55,310 nt of DNA, from NCBI RefSeq assembly GCF_016918075.2, contig NZ_JAERPS020000012.1, forward strand, positions 1-55,310. The letters run 5' to 3'. The stretch's first letter is position 1. Each line of letters opens with the position of its first letter. Positions 28,768-37,987 of the stretch are shown here, one piece after another. This DNA comes from Rheinheimera maricola (GTDB lineage: Bacteria; Pseudomonadota; Gammaproteobacteria; Enterobacterales; Alteromonadaceae). The notes below the pieces were generated by a model. That model was not told the DNA's origin, did not search any database, and saw only the letters and a program-made list of their open reading frames with translations. Both the position numbers and the translations under genes were made by a program.

Positions 28768-30203
28768 CTGCACCAGAGCAGAACCTGATCACCGCCTCCG
28801 ACCTGACAGACCAAGATTTGCAGGCCACACTGGGCTATTTGTTTGATCATCAGCTCGATTTTGCTGACTTATATTTTCAATCCAGCGTGCATGAATCCTG
28901 GGTGCTGGAAGATGGGCTGGTTAAAGATGGTTCCTTTAATATAGAGCGGGGCGTTGGCGTACGCGCGATCAGCGGTGAAAAAACCGGCTTTGCTTATGCC
29001 GACACCATCAGTGCTGTGGCGTTAAAGCAAGCGGCTAGTGCCGCGCGCGGGATTGCCGCCGCCGGCCAGCACGGTAGTGTAAAAGCGTTTAGCAAAACCG
29101 GCAACAGCAATATTTACCTGCCATGCGAGCCGCTGCAAAGCCTGACCAATACCGATAAAGTGGGTTTGCTGCATCAAATTGAAGCCTATATTCGTACCCT
29201 GGATAGCCGTGCAGAGCAGGTAATGGTGAGTTTGTCGGGGGTATATGAAGAAATTCTGGTCGCGGCCAGTGACGGCACCTACGCCAGCGATATAAGGCCA
29301 TTGGTGCGGCTAAACTGTTCGGTACTGTTACAGCAAGGCGATCGGCGTGAACGCGGCAGTGCCGGTGGCGGTGCACGCACGTCTTATAGCTATTTCACCG
29401 AGGATGTTAATGGTGAACCACGCTGGCAGCATTACGCCCGTGAGGCAATACGGCAGGCTCAGGTTAATTTAACCGCCATCGACGCGCCAGCCGGCACTAT
29501 GCCGGTGGTTTTGGGCAGTGGTTGGCCTGGGGTGTTGTTGCACGAAGCGGTAGGCCATGGATTAGAGGGCGACTTTAACCGTAAAGGTTCATCGACGTTC
29601 AGTGGCCGGATTGGCCAGCAAGTCGCCTCTAAGCTGTGCACTATTGTTGACGACGGCACCTTAGCTCACCGCCGTGGCTCGCTGAATATCGATGATGAAG
29701 GCGTACCAAGCCAATATAATGTGCTGATCGAAAATGGCATATTAAAAGGCTATATTCAGGATAAACACAACGCTATGTTAATGGGCGTGCCGCCGACCGG
29801 GAATGGCCGGCGCGAGTCTTTCGCCCATTTACCTATGCCGCGTATGACCAATACTTATATGCTGGCCGGTGACAGTGATCCGGCTGAGATTATCGCCAGT
29901 GTTAAAAAAGGCATATATGCGCCTAACTTTGGTGGCGGCCAGGTTGATATTACCTCGGGCAAATTTGTGTTTTCCGCCTCAGAAGCTTATTTAATTGAAA
30001 ATGGCAAAATTACCGCCCCGATCAAAGGTGCAACGCTTATTGGCAATGGCCCTGAAGCTATGCAACAGGTATCAATGGTAGGGAATGACTTAGCACTCGA
30101 TGCCGGTGTCGGTGTCTGTGGTAAGCAAGGCCAAAGCGTGCCGGTAGGTGTAGGCCAGCCTACACTGAAGCTGGATGCAATGACCGTAGGCGGCACGCAG
30201 TAA
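28764..30203 (+). CDS. tldD: metalloprotease TldD
   Basis: A 479-residue TldD subunit, the catalytic half of the TldD-TldE (PmbA) heterodimer. The zinc-binding HExxxH motif ([11 protein letters not shown], about residues 262-272) is intact. The complex trims leader or partly unfolded peptides, for example microcin B17 and the antitoxin CcdA in E. coli. Its partner pmbA is about 1.7 kb downstream, separated by ilvE and darP. It is coupled to the nitrilase gene by an ATGA overlap. Confidence 0.95.
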   Translation: MTAPEQNLITASDLTDQDLQATLGYLFDHQLDFADLYFQSSVHESWVLEDGLVKDGSFNIERGVGVRAISGEKTGFAYADTISAVALKQAASAARGIAAAGQHGSVKAFSKTGNSNIYLPCEPLQSLTNTDKVGLLHQIEAYIRTLDSRAEQVMVSLSGVYEEILVAASDGTYASDIRPLVRLNCSVLLQQGDRRERGSAGGGARTSYSYFTEDVNGEPRWQHYAREAIRQAQVNLTAIDAPAGTMPVVLGSGWPGVLLHEAVGHGLEGDFNRKGSSTFSGRIGQQVASKLCTIVDDGTLAHRRGSLNIDDEGVPSQYNVLIENGILKGYIQDKHNAMLMGVPPTGNGRRESFAHLPMPRMTNTYMLAGDSDPAEIIASVKKGIYAPNFGGGQVDITSGKFVFSASEAYLIENGKITAPIKGATLIGNGPEAMQQVSMVGNDLALDAGVGVCGKQGQSVPVGVGQPTLKLDAMTVGGTQ

Positions 30204-30261
30204 GGTGCCCGGCTTTACACATAAATACAGTAAATAGAATAAATCACAGGACTTAACGCAA

Positions 30262-31257
30262 ATGGCAGCATTTGGCACCGTATTTACGCCGGAGATGATC
30301 CTCTCCCGTTTTGATAACAACAGCTGGACTGAGCCAAAAATAGTGGCAGCAGACAGCATTAGCCTGCATCCGGGCGCGCATGTGCTGCATTATTCCAGCA
30401 CCTGTTTTGAAGGCTTAAAAGCGTTCAGGCACGACGATGGCGGTATTTACATTTTCCGCATGGACAAAAACGTCGCCCGTCTGGCGCAAAGCAGCGAGTT
30501 ATTGTCGTTACCGAAATTCGATGGCGGCATGCTTAGCCAAATGATCCTGGATATTGTTAAGCGCTATGCCGCCGACGTGCCTAATCCGCCGGGCTCTATG
30601 TATATTCGCCCAACCCATATCGGCACTGAAGCTTCAATCGGTAAAGCCGCTGCGCCCAGCTTGCAATCAATGCTATATGTATTGTTATCGCCGGTAGGGG
30701 ATTATTTTGCCGGTGGCGCTAAACCGTTACGTTTATTGCTGGAAGATAACGCCCGCTGTGCCTCGCATATGGGCATGGTAAAAAGTGGTGGCAACTATGC
30801 CAGCGCGCTGCAACCTATAATGAAAGCCCGTGCTGCAGTACAGGCTGATCAGGTTCTGTTTTGCCCGAATGGCGATGTGCAGGAAACCGGTGCGGCTAAC
30901 TTTTTACTGATAGACGGTAATGAAATTATTACCAAAGCGCTGGATAGCAGCTTTTTGCACGGTGTTACCCGTGATTCTATTCTAACCTTGGCGCGTGATC
31001 GCGGTATGACAGTATCTGAGCGCGAACTGACAGTAGACGAGTTGTTAGAACGGGCTGCTAAGCCAGGTGCTGAAGCGGCACTGTCTGGCACAGCCGCAGT
31101 ATTAACGCCGGTAGGTACCTTAATTCACAATGGTAAAGAATATCAGGTGGGTTCTGGCCAAGGCGGTGATACCACCAATGCGCTGCGTCAGGCATTGAAT
31201 GCGATTCAGTGGGGTAAAACCGAAGATAAACACGCCTGGCTAACCAAAGTGTGTTAA
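30262..31257 (+). CDS. ilvE: branched-chain amino acid aminotransferase
   Basis: A 331-residue fold-type IV PLP aminotransferase, last step of Val, Leu and Ile synthesis. SSTCFEGLKAFRHDDG (about residues 37-52) is the typical start of the catalytic core, VKSGGNYASAL (about 173) holds the PLP lysine, and QETGAANFLLIDG follows. The long N-terminal part and SGTAAVLTPVGT near the end match the eukaryote-like (type II) BCAT branch rather than the shorter E. coli enzyme. It stands alone between tldD (58-base gap) and a strong terminator. Confidence 0.88.
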   Translation: MAAFGTVFTPEMILSRFDNNSWTEPKIVAADSISLHPGAHVLHYSSTCFEGLKAFRHDDGGIYIFRMDKNVARLAQSSELLSLPKFDGGMLSQMILDIVKRYAADVPNPPGSMYIRPTHIGTEASIGKAAAPSLQSMLYVLLSPVGDYFAGGAKPLRLLLEDNARCASHMGMVKSGGNYASALQPIMKARAAVQADQVLFCPNGDVQETGAANFLLIDGNEIITKALDSSFLHGVTRDSILTLARDRGMTVSERELTVDELLERAAKPGAEAALSGTAAVLTPVGTLIHNGKEYQVGSGQGGDTTNALRQALNAIQWGKTEDKHAWLTKVC

Positions 31258-31273
31258 ATGTTGATGAACGCAT

Positions 31274-31301
31274 AAAAAAAGGCCGCTTAGCGGCCTTTTT
31301 T
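31274..31301. terminator. bidirectional terminator between ilvE and darP
   Basis: An A-run, GGCCGC (31281-31286), TTA, GCGGCC (31290-31295) and a T-run form a perfect six-base GC stem extended by A-T pairs. It serves the rightward ilvE and the leftward darP, whose stop codon lies at the end of the T-run. Confidence 0.9.
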
Positions 31302-31818
31302 AATCCTGAATAACCAGCGGCTTAATAAACTGAAACAATTCACGAAACGCTTTAGGCGGTTGCTGCTTTTCCTGCTCTTTCTTGGTATTACGAATAAGCT
31401 GGCGCAGTTGCTGCACATCGACATCGGGATAGCTAGCAATAAACGCAGTAATGGCGTCATTATCGTCCAGTAATTTATCGCGCCATTGCTCAACTTTATG
31501 AAATTGCCGGGTGGCAGCCTGGTTGGTGTTACGCAGCAGGGCCAAAGCTTGTTCTATTGGCTCTAAATCCCGCGTACGCATTAAGCGACCAATAAATTGA
31601 ATATGGCGGCGTAGCGCTTCACGCTTATTGCTAAGCTTGTCGGCCAATTGCAGCGCGTCTTTTAATTCGTCGTCCAGTGGCACCCTGGCGCGTGAAGCAG
31701 CGCTTAGCGACACCAGCTCTTCACCCAGCTTTTGCAGCTCGTGCATTTCACGCTTTACCTGCGACTTACTCTTGCCTTCTTCTTCGTCCCAGGTATCGCC
31801 GTTAATAAAATCGGTCAT
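31300..31818 (-). CDS. darP: ribosome biogenesis factor DarP (YjgA)
   Basis: A 172-residue acidic/basic helical protein of the YjgA/DUF615 family. KSQVKREMHELQKLGEELVSL (shown here only in part: KSQVKREMHELQKLGEEL, about residues 17-34) and REALRRHIQFIGRLMR (about 87-102) are the family hallmarks. DarP associates with the late 50S precursor around the peptidyl-transferase centre. It is divergent from pmbA, a neighbourhood it also has in E. coli and relatives, with a 119-base intergenic region. Confidence 0.93.
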   Translation of the reverse strand: MTDFINGDTWDEEEGKSKSQVKREMHELQKLGEELVSLSAASRARVPLDDELKDALQLADKLSNKREALRRHIQFIGRLMRTRDLEPIEQALALLRNTNQAATRQFHKVEQWRDKLLDDNDAITAFIASYPDVDVQQLRQLIRNTKKEQEKQQPPKAFRELFQFIKPLVIQD

Positions 31819-31937
31819 CTTTGGTTCACTCTTAATAATAATGCCGCTAAGTATACATGATCTGGCGTGGCAACAGCAGCCAGCGTGAGCAGACTATGAT
31901 AAGCTGAGCAGAGTTTTTTTCAGGCAGACATAACATT

Positions 31938-33284
31938 ATGCACGTAACACAACCGACTATCTGGCAGGAAATTGACGAAGTAAAACAGGCCGTAGCCGAA
32001 GTACTGGCGCATGCTAAGCAACTGGGCGCCAGCAGTGCTGAAGCGTCGATGAGCCGAACCAAAGGCTTAAGTGTAGAAACTCGCCACGGCGAAGTAGAAA
32101 CTGTTGAGTTTAATCAGGACGGTGGCCTGGGCATCAGTTTATATTTTGGTCAGCGTAAAGGCTCGGCCTCTACTGCCGATTTAAGCCCGCAAGCATTACG
32201 CCGCACCGTAGAAGCCGCAGCCGATATTGCCCGTTATACCTCAGAAGATCCCCATACGGGTATTGCTGAAGCGAGCTGGCTGGAAATGTCGCCGCCGGAT
32301 CTGGATTTATATTATCCAGACAGCATTGGCACCGATGAGGCCATTGCTTTGTGTGCGGCCTCTGAAGCGGCAGCTTTTGCCACCGACAGCCGGATCACCA
32401 ATTCCGAGGGCGCGTCATTTTCATCGCACACCGGTTTAAAAGTCTATGGTAACAGCCACGGTCAGTTGGTAGGCCATCCTAGCTCACGTCACAGCTTTAG
32501 CTGCGTGGTAATAGGTGAAGATGGCGACGATATGCAGCGTGATTACAGTTTCACTGTAGCGCGCCAGTATAGTAAGTTGCTGGACCCAAAACAAATTGGC
32601 CGCGAAGCCGCATTAGAAACCATTGCCCGGCTAAATGCGCGACAAATTGCCACGCAAAAAGTACCGGTTATTTTTCGGGCGGATATCGCCAGTAGCCTGT
32701 TTGGCCATTTGGTGTCGGCCATTAGCGGCGGCAGTATTTACCGCAAGTCGAGCTTCTTACTGGATAAAGTCGGCAAGCAAATTATGGCACCGTCGATTAG
32801 CATTTTGGAGCAACCACATTTAAAACAGGCGTTGGCATCCAGCCCTTTCGATGGAGAGGGGGTGAAAACCCGCGATCTGGCCGTTATTGAGCAAGGGGTA
32901 CTTACCACCTACCTTACTACCAGTTATTCGGCACGTAAGCTGGGTATGGCCAGCACCGGGCATGCTGGCGGTATTCACAACTGGCTGGTGCAGCATGGTG
33001 ATGAAGACTTACTGCAATTGTGTCGCACTATGGGCAAAGGCCTGCTGGTTACCGAGCTGATGGGCCAGGGCGTTAATACGGTCACCGGCGATTACTCGCG
33101 CGGTGCGGCAGGGTTTTGGGTTGAACACGGCGAAATCCAGTTCCCGGTATCGGAAGTGACTATTGCAGGCAATTTAGCCGATATGTTTATGCAGATGGCC
33201 GCAGTGGGCAACGATGTTGACCGCCGCGGCGGCGTGCTAACGGGTTCAGTACTGATAAGCCAAATGCAGGTAGCTGGCAGCTAA
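31938..33284 (+). CDS. pmbA: TldE/PmbA, partner of TldD
   Basis: A 448-residue PmbA protein, the non-catalytic partner of TldD: it shares the fold but lacks the HExxxH zinc motif. The N-terminal SRTKGLSVETRHGEVETVEF and the central PVIFRADIASSLFGHLVSAI are typical. Works with TldD in maturation of peptides and turnover of CcdA-like antitoxins. No bacteriocin cluster is visible in this window, so a housekeeping role is likely. A terminator follows 16 bases after the stop. Confidence 0.95.
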   Translation: MHVTQPTIWQEIDEVKQAVAEVLAHAKQLGASSAEASMSRTKGLSVETRHGEVETVEFNQDGGLGISLYFGQRKGSASTADLSPQALRRTVEAAADIARYTSEDPHTGIAEASWLEMSPPDLDLYYPDSIGTDEAIALCAASEAAAFATDSRITNSEGASFSSHTGLKVYGNSHGQLVGHPSSRHSFSCVVIGEDGDDMQRDYSFTVARQYSKLLDPKQIGREAALETIARLNARQIATQKVPVIFRADIASSLFGHLVSAISGGSIYRKSSFLLDKVGKQIMAPSISILEQPHLKQALASSPFDGEGVKTRDLAVIEQGVLTTYLTTSYSARKLGMASTGHAGGIHNWLVQHGDEDLLQLCRTMGKGLLVTELMGQGVNTVTGDYSRGAAGFWVEHGEIQFPVSEVTIAGNLADMFMQMAAVGNDVDRRGGVLTGSVLISQMQVAGS

Positions 33285-33300
33285 GTGTGCCACAGGCATT

Positions 33301-33338
33301 AAAAAGCCCCGCTGTGTTGCCACAGCGGGGCTTTTTTT
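33301..33338. terminator. bidirectional terminator between pmbA and the M3 peptidase
   Basis: AAAAAGCCCCGCTGTG, a TTGC loop and its exact complement CACAGCGGGGCTTTTT form a 16-base stem flanked by A and T runs, so it can end both convergent transcripts. Confidence 0.93.
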
Positions 33339-33350
33339 GTCTACAGCATA

Positions 33351-35528
33351 TTAATCTACTTTGGTTTTTAAACCACGGCGGATTAATAGCGCATCTGTGG
33401 TAGGTTCCTGGCCACGGAAGGCTTTGTAAGATTCCATCGGTGGGCGGGAGTTACCCACAGACAGAATGTTTTTCCGGTAGTTTTGGCCATTCTCTAGTTT
33501 CAGGCCGCCCTGGCTTTGTACAAACGCAAAGGCATCTGCCGCTAAAATTTCACTCCACATATAGGCGTAATAACCGGCAGAATAACCGCCGCCCATCGAG
33601 TGTGAAAAGAAGGTAGATTTATAGCGCGGTGGCACGGCGACTAAGTCGACACCGTGTTTTTTTAATGCTGCAGCTTCAAAGGCGTTAACGTCTTGCAGTG
33701 CTTCGTCGGCGGATAATGAGTGCCATTCCATATCTAATAACGCCGCTGACATATATTCCAACGTATCAAAACCCTGATTAAAGCTGCGCGAGTTCATAAC
33801 TTTTTGCAGTAATTCTGCCGGAATGGCTTCGCCGGTTTGGTAGTGCTTGGCGTAGTTGGCAATGACTTCCGGGTTAGCGGCCCAGTCTTCTTCAAAGGTA
33901 GATGGAAACTCAACAAAGTCGCGTGATACCGAAGTACCCGCCAGCGTTGGGAAATTAACGTCAGAGAACATACCATGCAAGCCATGACCCAGCTCGTGGA
34001 ACATGGTAGTCACATTATCATAGCTAACCAGCGTAGGTTCTCCTGCTGGTGCTTTAGGAATATTCATTACGTTTACCACCACCGGTTTTTGCCCGGTTAA
34101 ATGTGACTGGCCCACAAACGAACTCATCCATGCACCGCCACGTTTACCTTCGCGGGCAAAGTAATCGGCATAGAATATCGCCAGGCTGGTGCCGTCGGCA
34201 TCAAACAGCTCGTAAGCTTCAACGTCAGGGTGGTATACCGGCAAGTCTGGCCGCGGTGTAAAAGTAACGCCGTACAAGCGGTTCATGGTGTAAAATACGC
34301 CATCTTTTAATACGCGGTTAAATTCGAAATACTGTTTAACTTCGTTTTCATCCAGCTCAAATTTGGCCTGGCGTACAAACTCGGCGTAGTACTCCCAGTC
34401 CCATGGTTGCAGTTCAAAATTACCACCTTTTTGCTTAATCATTTCTTGAATAGCCGCGGCTTCTTTGTTGGTGTTGGCAACTACGGCAGGCACCATGCTA
34501 CCTAACATATCAAACACCGCTTGTGGTGTTTTTGCCATTTGCGCTTCTAAGCCATAACTGGCCCAGTTGTCATAACCTAACAGCTTGGCGCGTTCGGCCC
34601 GCAGTTGTGCTAAGCGTGCTACTAACGGCCGGTTGTCTGTATCGCCACTTTGCGCACGGTTGGCAGATGCTTGCCACACACGCTGGCGCAACTCGCGGTT
34701 GCTCAGCTGAGCTAATACCGGTTGGCGTGTAGTATTGGTAATGCTAAGTAAGTACTTACCTTCGTGACCAGCAGCTTTAGCAGCATTGGCTGCTGCCGTA
34801 ATTTGCGATTCAGATAAACCATCCAGCTCTGCTTTGGTTTCAACTACCACAGCGATCTTTTTAGTTTCAGCCAGCAGGTTTTGTGAGAATTGGTTGGTTA
34901 GGGTGGAATGCTCTTCGTTCAGGGCGCGGATAGCGGTTTTTTGCTCGTCGGTCAGTTGGGCGCCGGCGCGCACAAAACGTTCATAATAAACTTCAATTAA
35001 CCGCACCGACTCGCTGTCGAGCTTTAAGTCGTTACGTTGGTTATACAGGCTCTTTATGCGGGCGAACAGCTGCGGATTCAGGTTAATGTTGTCTGAATGC
35101 GCTGCCATTTTCGGGGCTAACTCTGACTGAATTTCGCGCCGTTGTGGGTTAGAGTTTGAGCCGGCCAGGTTATAAAATATGCGAGAAACCCGCGTCAGTA
35201 GCTCGCCGCTTTTTTCCAGTGCTACCAGTGTATTGTCAAAAGTCGCCGGCGCCGGGTTGTTAGCGATGGCCAGTACTTCTGCCATGTGCTGCTGCATACC
35301 CTCGACAAACGCCGGTAGGAAATGGTCATCGTTTATTTCAGTAAAATTAGGTGCTTCATATTGCAAGGTGCTTTTAATCATTAGCGGATTACCCGAATTG
35401 GCCTCTGCTGTGTTGCTGGCTTCAGCCGTTGTTTGCTGATTAGCGGTTTGTTGTGGCGCCGTGTTGTCAGAGCAGGCACTAAGCGCCAGCGCTGCGGCCA
35501 CGGTAGTGGCTATAAGTGTTTTACGCAT
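33351..35528 (-). CDS. dcp: M3-family metallopeptidase (Dcp-like), predicted lipoprotein
   Basis: A 725-residue thermolysin-like M3 peptidase. The zinc site HELGHGLHG is complete, followed by the downstream Glu region. In Dcp this enzyme removes C-terminal dipeptides; oligopeptidase A is a related alternative. MRKTLIATTVAAALALSAC is a lipoprotein signal with lipobox LSAC, so this copy is exported and lipid-anchored, unlike the E. coli cytosolic/periplasmic Dcp. A Thr/Ala/Asn/Gln-rich linker follows the cysteine. A good GGGAG site stands before the ATG on the minus strand. Confidence 0.88.
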   Translation of the reverse strand: MRKTLIATTVAAALALSACSDNTAPQQTANQQTTAEASNTAEANSGNPLMIKSTLQYEAPNFTEINDDHFLPAFVEGMQQHMAEVLAIANNPAPATFDNTLVALEKSGELLTRVSRIFYNLAGSNSNPQRREIQSELAPKMAAHSDNINLNPQLFARIKSLYNQRNDLKLDSESVRLIEVYYERFVRAGAQLTDEQKTAIRALNEEHSTLTNQFSQNLLAETKKIAVVVETKAELDGLSESQITAAANAAKAAGHEGKYLLSITNTTRQPVLAQLSNRELRQRVWQASANRAQSGDTDNRPLVARLAQLRAERAKLLGYDNWASYGLEAQMAKTPQAVFDMLGSMVPAVVANTNKEAAAIQEMIKQKGGNFELQPWDWEYYAEFVRQAKFELDENEVKQYFEFNRVLKDGVFYTMNRLYGVTFTPRPDLPVYHPDVEAYELFDADGTSLAIFYADYFAREGKRGGAWMSSFVGQSHLTGQKPVVVNVMNIPKAPAGEPTLVSYDNVTTMFHELGHGLHGMFSDVNFPTLAGTSVSRDFVEFPSTFEEDWAANPEVIANYAKHYQTGEAIPAELLQKVMNSRSFNQGFDTLEYMSAALLDMEWHSLSADEALQDVNAFEAAALKKHGVDLVAVPPRYKSTFFSHSMGGGYSAGYYAYMWSEILAADAFAFVQSQGGLKLENGQNYRKNILSVGNSRPPMESYKAFRGQEPTTDALLIRRGLKTKVD

Positions 35529-35651
35529 GTTGTAACTCCCTGGAAGATGAAAGCATAGTTATAGTAAGTGCGCTGCAGCGCGGGTTGTTTCGAGTATGCC
35601 AAAAAGCAGCGCAGAGTCATTGGCTTTGCAGCCAGTTGCCAACAAATTAAG

Positions 35652-35670
35652 ATAAAAGCCCGTCTAGGGC
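35652..35670 (-). terminator. candidate terminator of the histidine kinase gene
   Basis: Read on the minus strand, GCCC, TAGAC, GGGC and TTTT form a short four-base stem that includes the kinase stop codon. The stem is short, so the call is moderate. Confidence 0.4.
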
Positions 35671-37601
35671 AAGGTTACTGGCTGTATTGCGGCATCAAAA
35701 GGCAGGTCGAGGTAAAAACAACTTCCTCGCTGTTGTCCGGGCGTATAGCCAATATCGCCGTGCATATTTTGCATTAAATGCCGGCTAACGGCCAATCCCA
35801 GCCCTGTGCCCGAATATTCACGGCTATCTGAGCTATCTGCCTGGCTAAACCGGCTAAATAGCCGCGGTACAAAATCTTGCTCTACACCTTTGCCCTGGTC
35901 ATGTATGGCGATGCGAATAAATTTCTGCTGCTGCAACACTTGCACCGTTACGCTGCTGTCTGCAGGTGAAAACTTTAACGCATTATTCAATAGATGCAGC
36001 ACCACCTGCTTTAACCTGCCCGCGTCGACCCGAACCACTGCCTGCTGCAGTGCTTCGGGGCAATCCAGCCGCAACTGGGTGCGATGCTGCTGGGCAATCA
36101 CCTGCGCTTCGTCTATGGCTTGTTGCACAACGTCCAGCAGCTGCAATGGCTCAAGTTGCAGCAACATATTGCCACTGGTAAGTTTCTCTACATCGAGCAA
36201 GGTATTAACCAGCTTATTTAACTGCTGACAATGGCTTTGCGCCAGTTGCAGCATGCGCAGTTGTGAGGCATTAAGCTCGCCCAGCGCGCCGCCTACGGCC
36301 AGCCCTAACGCACCCGAAATAGAGGTAAGTGGAGTGCGAAGTTCATGGCTTACGGTAGAGATGAATTCTTGCTTTAACTGTTCGTTTTTTTGCCGCTCTG
36401 ACAGGTCCCGCAATACTAGTAGCTGCCGCGGCTGTTGGTGCAGGCGGATATTAGAGCGGCTAACAGATAGCGGAAATATGCTGTTGTCGCGCCGGCGGCC
36501 GCCGGTTTCATATTCGGCTTTGGTGGTGGAGGTGGCACTGTATACTTCATCGACATATTGCGGTTCGGCCAGCAATACCGACCAATGCTGCCCCGGCAGC
36601 GACGTGCCCGTATAGCCAAACATGGGGTAGCAAGACCGGTTTACCTGCTCAATAATGCCCTCGGCATTGGTGGTAATAACAGCGTCGGTAACATTATCCA
36701 TAATAGTGCGCAAGTACACTTTGTCGCGCTGTTGCGCCACGACACTTTTACGTAAATGCTGCCGTGACATAAACAACCAAGCCAACAAGGCCAATAACAG
36801 TGCCGTAACGCTATATGCCGCCCAGCGAATTTCAGCACTGCGCTCAGATACCGGTGACAGCGAGCGCACAGCCATTTGCCAAAGCGCACCGCGTAAGCTA
36901 ATGGCCAATAGCATGCTGTCATCATAGAACAAGCGCTCATCACCATAGAAGGCGGGGCCGGCCTTACCTGCAGAGTTTAAGCTACGAATAGCGACCTGCA
37001 CGCCTTGCTCAGTGGTTTGACGTTGCAGCAGGCTCCACACCGACTCTATATCCACCACCGTGCTGATAATGCCCCAATAATTGTCGGCGTTCAGATACAC
37101 CGGCAGCCGGTAAATAAAGGCAGTGCCGCCCTGAATCAGCGATATAGGGCCAACTAACCGCGCTTCGCGCTGCGTGATAATGGCGGCAATATCAGGCCAC
37201 TGTTCTTTTAAATCCGGATAGTAGATGCCGATGGCTTGTTCATTGCCAATAAGCGGGTAGACATAACGCAAGGTATTGGCGGGCGCGACGCCAATATTGC
37301 GGATATGGCGGGCCTGATGCGCCAATTCTGGCAGCAGCAAATGCATTTCGGCCGGTGAAATGTCACCGTTTCTGGCCTGCACATGCGCTGTTAGGCCAAT
37401 GGTAAGATAAAGCGGAATGTTTAATTCAGATTCAATAAGCGCACGCAGCTGGCCAGCACTAGCTATTTCATGACGCAGCTGTTGGCTGCGCGCCACTTGC
37501 CGCTCGTGCTCGACTAGCCTTTCAGTAGCGTAAATAGCCACTACAGCGAGCAGAATTAACAGCAGCCACTGCCAGGCAGACAGAAATAATTTATTACTCA
37601 T
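35664..37601 (-). CDS. membrane hybrid-free sensor histidine kinase with CHASE and PAS domains
   Basis: A 645-residue sensor kinase. It has a membrane helix (about residues 9-26), a periplasmic CHASE-type ligand domain (about 45-240; the family's YVYPLIGN segment is visible), and a second membrane helix (about 262-280). A PAS domain (about 300-400; DAVITTNAEGIIEQVN), HisKA with the phospho-accepting His in STVSHELRTPLTS, and HATPase_c with N, G1 and G2 boxes (VLHLLNNALKFSP, DQGKGV, GTGLGLAV) follow. No receiver domain and no adjacent response regulator gene, so it is an orphan whose partner is elsewhere. I use the ATG at 37601; an in-frame GTG at 37637 is possible, and neither has a strong ribosome site. 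Confidence 0.85.
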   Translation of the reverse strand: MSNKLFLSAWQWLLLILLAVVAIYATERLVEHERQVARSQQLRHEIASAGQLRALIESELNIPLYLTIGLTAHVQARNGDISPAEMHLLLPELAHQARHIRNIGVAPANTLRYVYPLIGNEQAIGIYYPDLKEQWPDIAAIITQREARLVGPISLIQGGTAFIYRLPVYLNADNYWGIISTVVDIESVWSLLQRQTTEQGVQVAIRSLNSAGKAGPAFYGDERLFYDDSMLLAISLRGALWQMAVRSLSPVSERSAEIRWAAYSVTALLLALLAWLFMSRQHLRKSVVAQQRDKVYLRTIMDNVTDAVITTNAEGIIEQVNRSCYPMFGYTGTSLPGQHWSVLLAEPQYVDEVYSATSTTKAEYETGGRRRDNSIFPLSVSRSNIRLHQQPRQLLVLRDLSERQKNEQLKQEFISTVSHELRTPLTSISGALGLAVGGALGELNASQLRMLQLAQSHCQQLNKLVNTLLDVEKLTSGNMLLQLEPLQLLDVVQQAIDEAQVIAQQHRTQLRLDCPEALQQAVVRVDAGRLKQVVLHLLNNALKFSPADSSVTVQVLQQQKFIRIAIHDQGKGVEQDFVPRLFSRFSQADSSDSREYSGTGLGLAVSRHLMQNMHGDIGYTPGQQRGSCFYLDLPFDAAIQPVTLP

Positions 37602-37714
37602 CAAATACTGATTTACACCGGAAAGAACAGCCAACACTCACTTTAGCCCCTAGTGCCCGAGCTTGTAAATACGCCAGGTAAAACTGACCGTTGAAAAAAC
37701 GCGCAGCTAAGCAA

Positions 37715-37743
37715 TAGACACGCACCATAAGGCTGTCTATAAT
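37715..37743 (+). promoter_or_regulatory. sigma-70 promoter of tRNA-Arg
   Basis: TAGACA (37715-37720), a 17-base spacer and a perfect TATAAT (37738-37743) lie 28 bases before the tRNA. The GC-rich stretch GCGCAGC right after the -10 box is the discriminator type linked to stringent control of stable RNA. Confidence 0.85.
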
Positions 37744-37771
37744 GCGCAGCTTCTGCCAAACAGCAGATTGT

Positions 37772-37848
37772 GCACCCGTAGCTCAGCTGGATAGAGCGTC
37801 GCCCTCCGGAGGCGAAGGTCCCGCGTTCGAATCGCGGCGGGTGCACCA
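37772..37848 (+). tRNA. tRNA-Arg (anticodon CCG)
   Basis: A 77-base cloverleaf. The acceptor stem GCACCCG pairs with CGGGTGC, followed by discriminator A and an encoded CCA. The D arm is GCTC/GAGC, the anticodon stem TCGCC/GGCGA with loop CTCCGGA (anticodon CCG, reading CGG), and the T arm CCGCG-TTCGAAT-CGCGG. It has its own promoter and terminator. Its last 19 bases are repeated at 37985-38003. Confidence 0.97.
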
Positions 37849-37856
37849 AAACAATC

Positions 37857-37881
37857 AACCACCTTTACGGTGGTTTTTTGT
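37857..37881 (+). terminator. terminator of tRNA-Arg
   Basis: AACCACC (37857-37863), loop TTTAC and GGTGGTT (37869-37875) followed by a T-run, nine bases after the tRNA. Confidence 0.88.
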
Positions 37882-37917
37882 TTTTGGCCCCCTGCCCAAT
37901 GAAAACTCGTTGTTCGA

Positions 37918-37940
37918 CAAAAACGTCGGGAACGTTTTTG
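37918..37940. repeat. inverted repeat in the tRNA downstream region
   Basis: CAAAAACGT (37918-37926) and ACGTTTTTG (37932-37940) form a perfect nine-base stem with loop CGGGA. It lies just upstream of, and touches, structured repeat copy B. It is not followed by a T-run, so it is not a simple terminator. Confidence 0.7.
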
Positions 37941-37987
37941 AACAGCTTCGCTGGCCTGAAAGGCGAGGGCAGGAAAGCCCGAGTAAT
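37937..37987. repeat. structured repeat, copy B
   Basis: TTTGAACAGC, loop TTC, GCTGGCC, then GAGGGC, AGGAAA, GCCC, GAGTAAT. It shares the framework of copy A at the left window edge (TTTG-ACAGC ... GCTGG ... GAGG ... CCGAG-AAT) with different but still pairing bases in the second hairpin (GGGC/GCCC here against GGCGCA/TGCGCC there). This looks like conserved structure, not chance. It runs straight into the 19-base tRNA copy. Confidence 0.5.

Noticed and set aside
28764..33284. TldD and PmbA near each other as part of a ribosomally made peptide cluster
   Set aside because: Their neighbours are ilvE, darP, a nitrilase and mre genes, the ordinary housekeeping setting. No precursor peptide or modification enzyme is visible.
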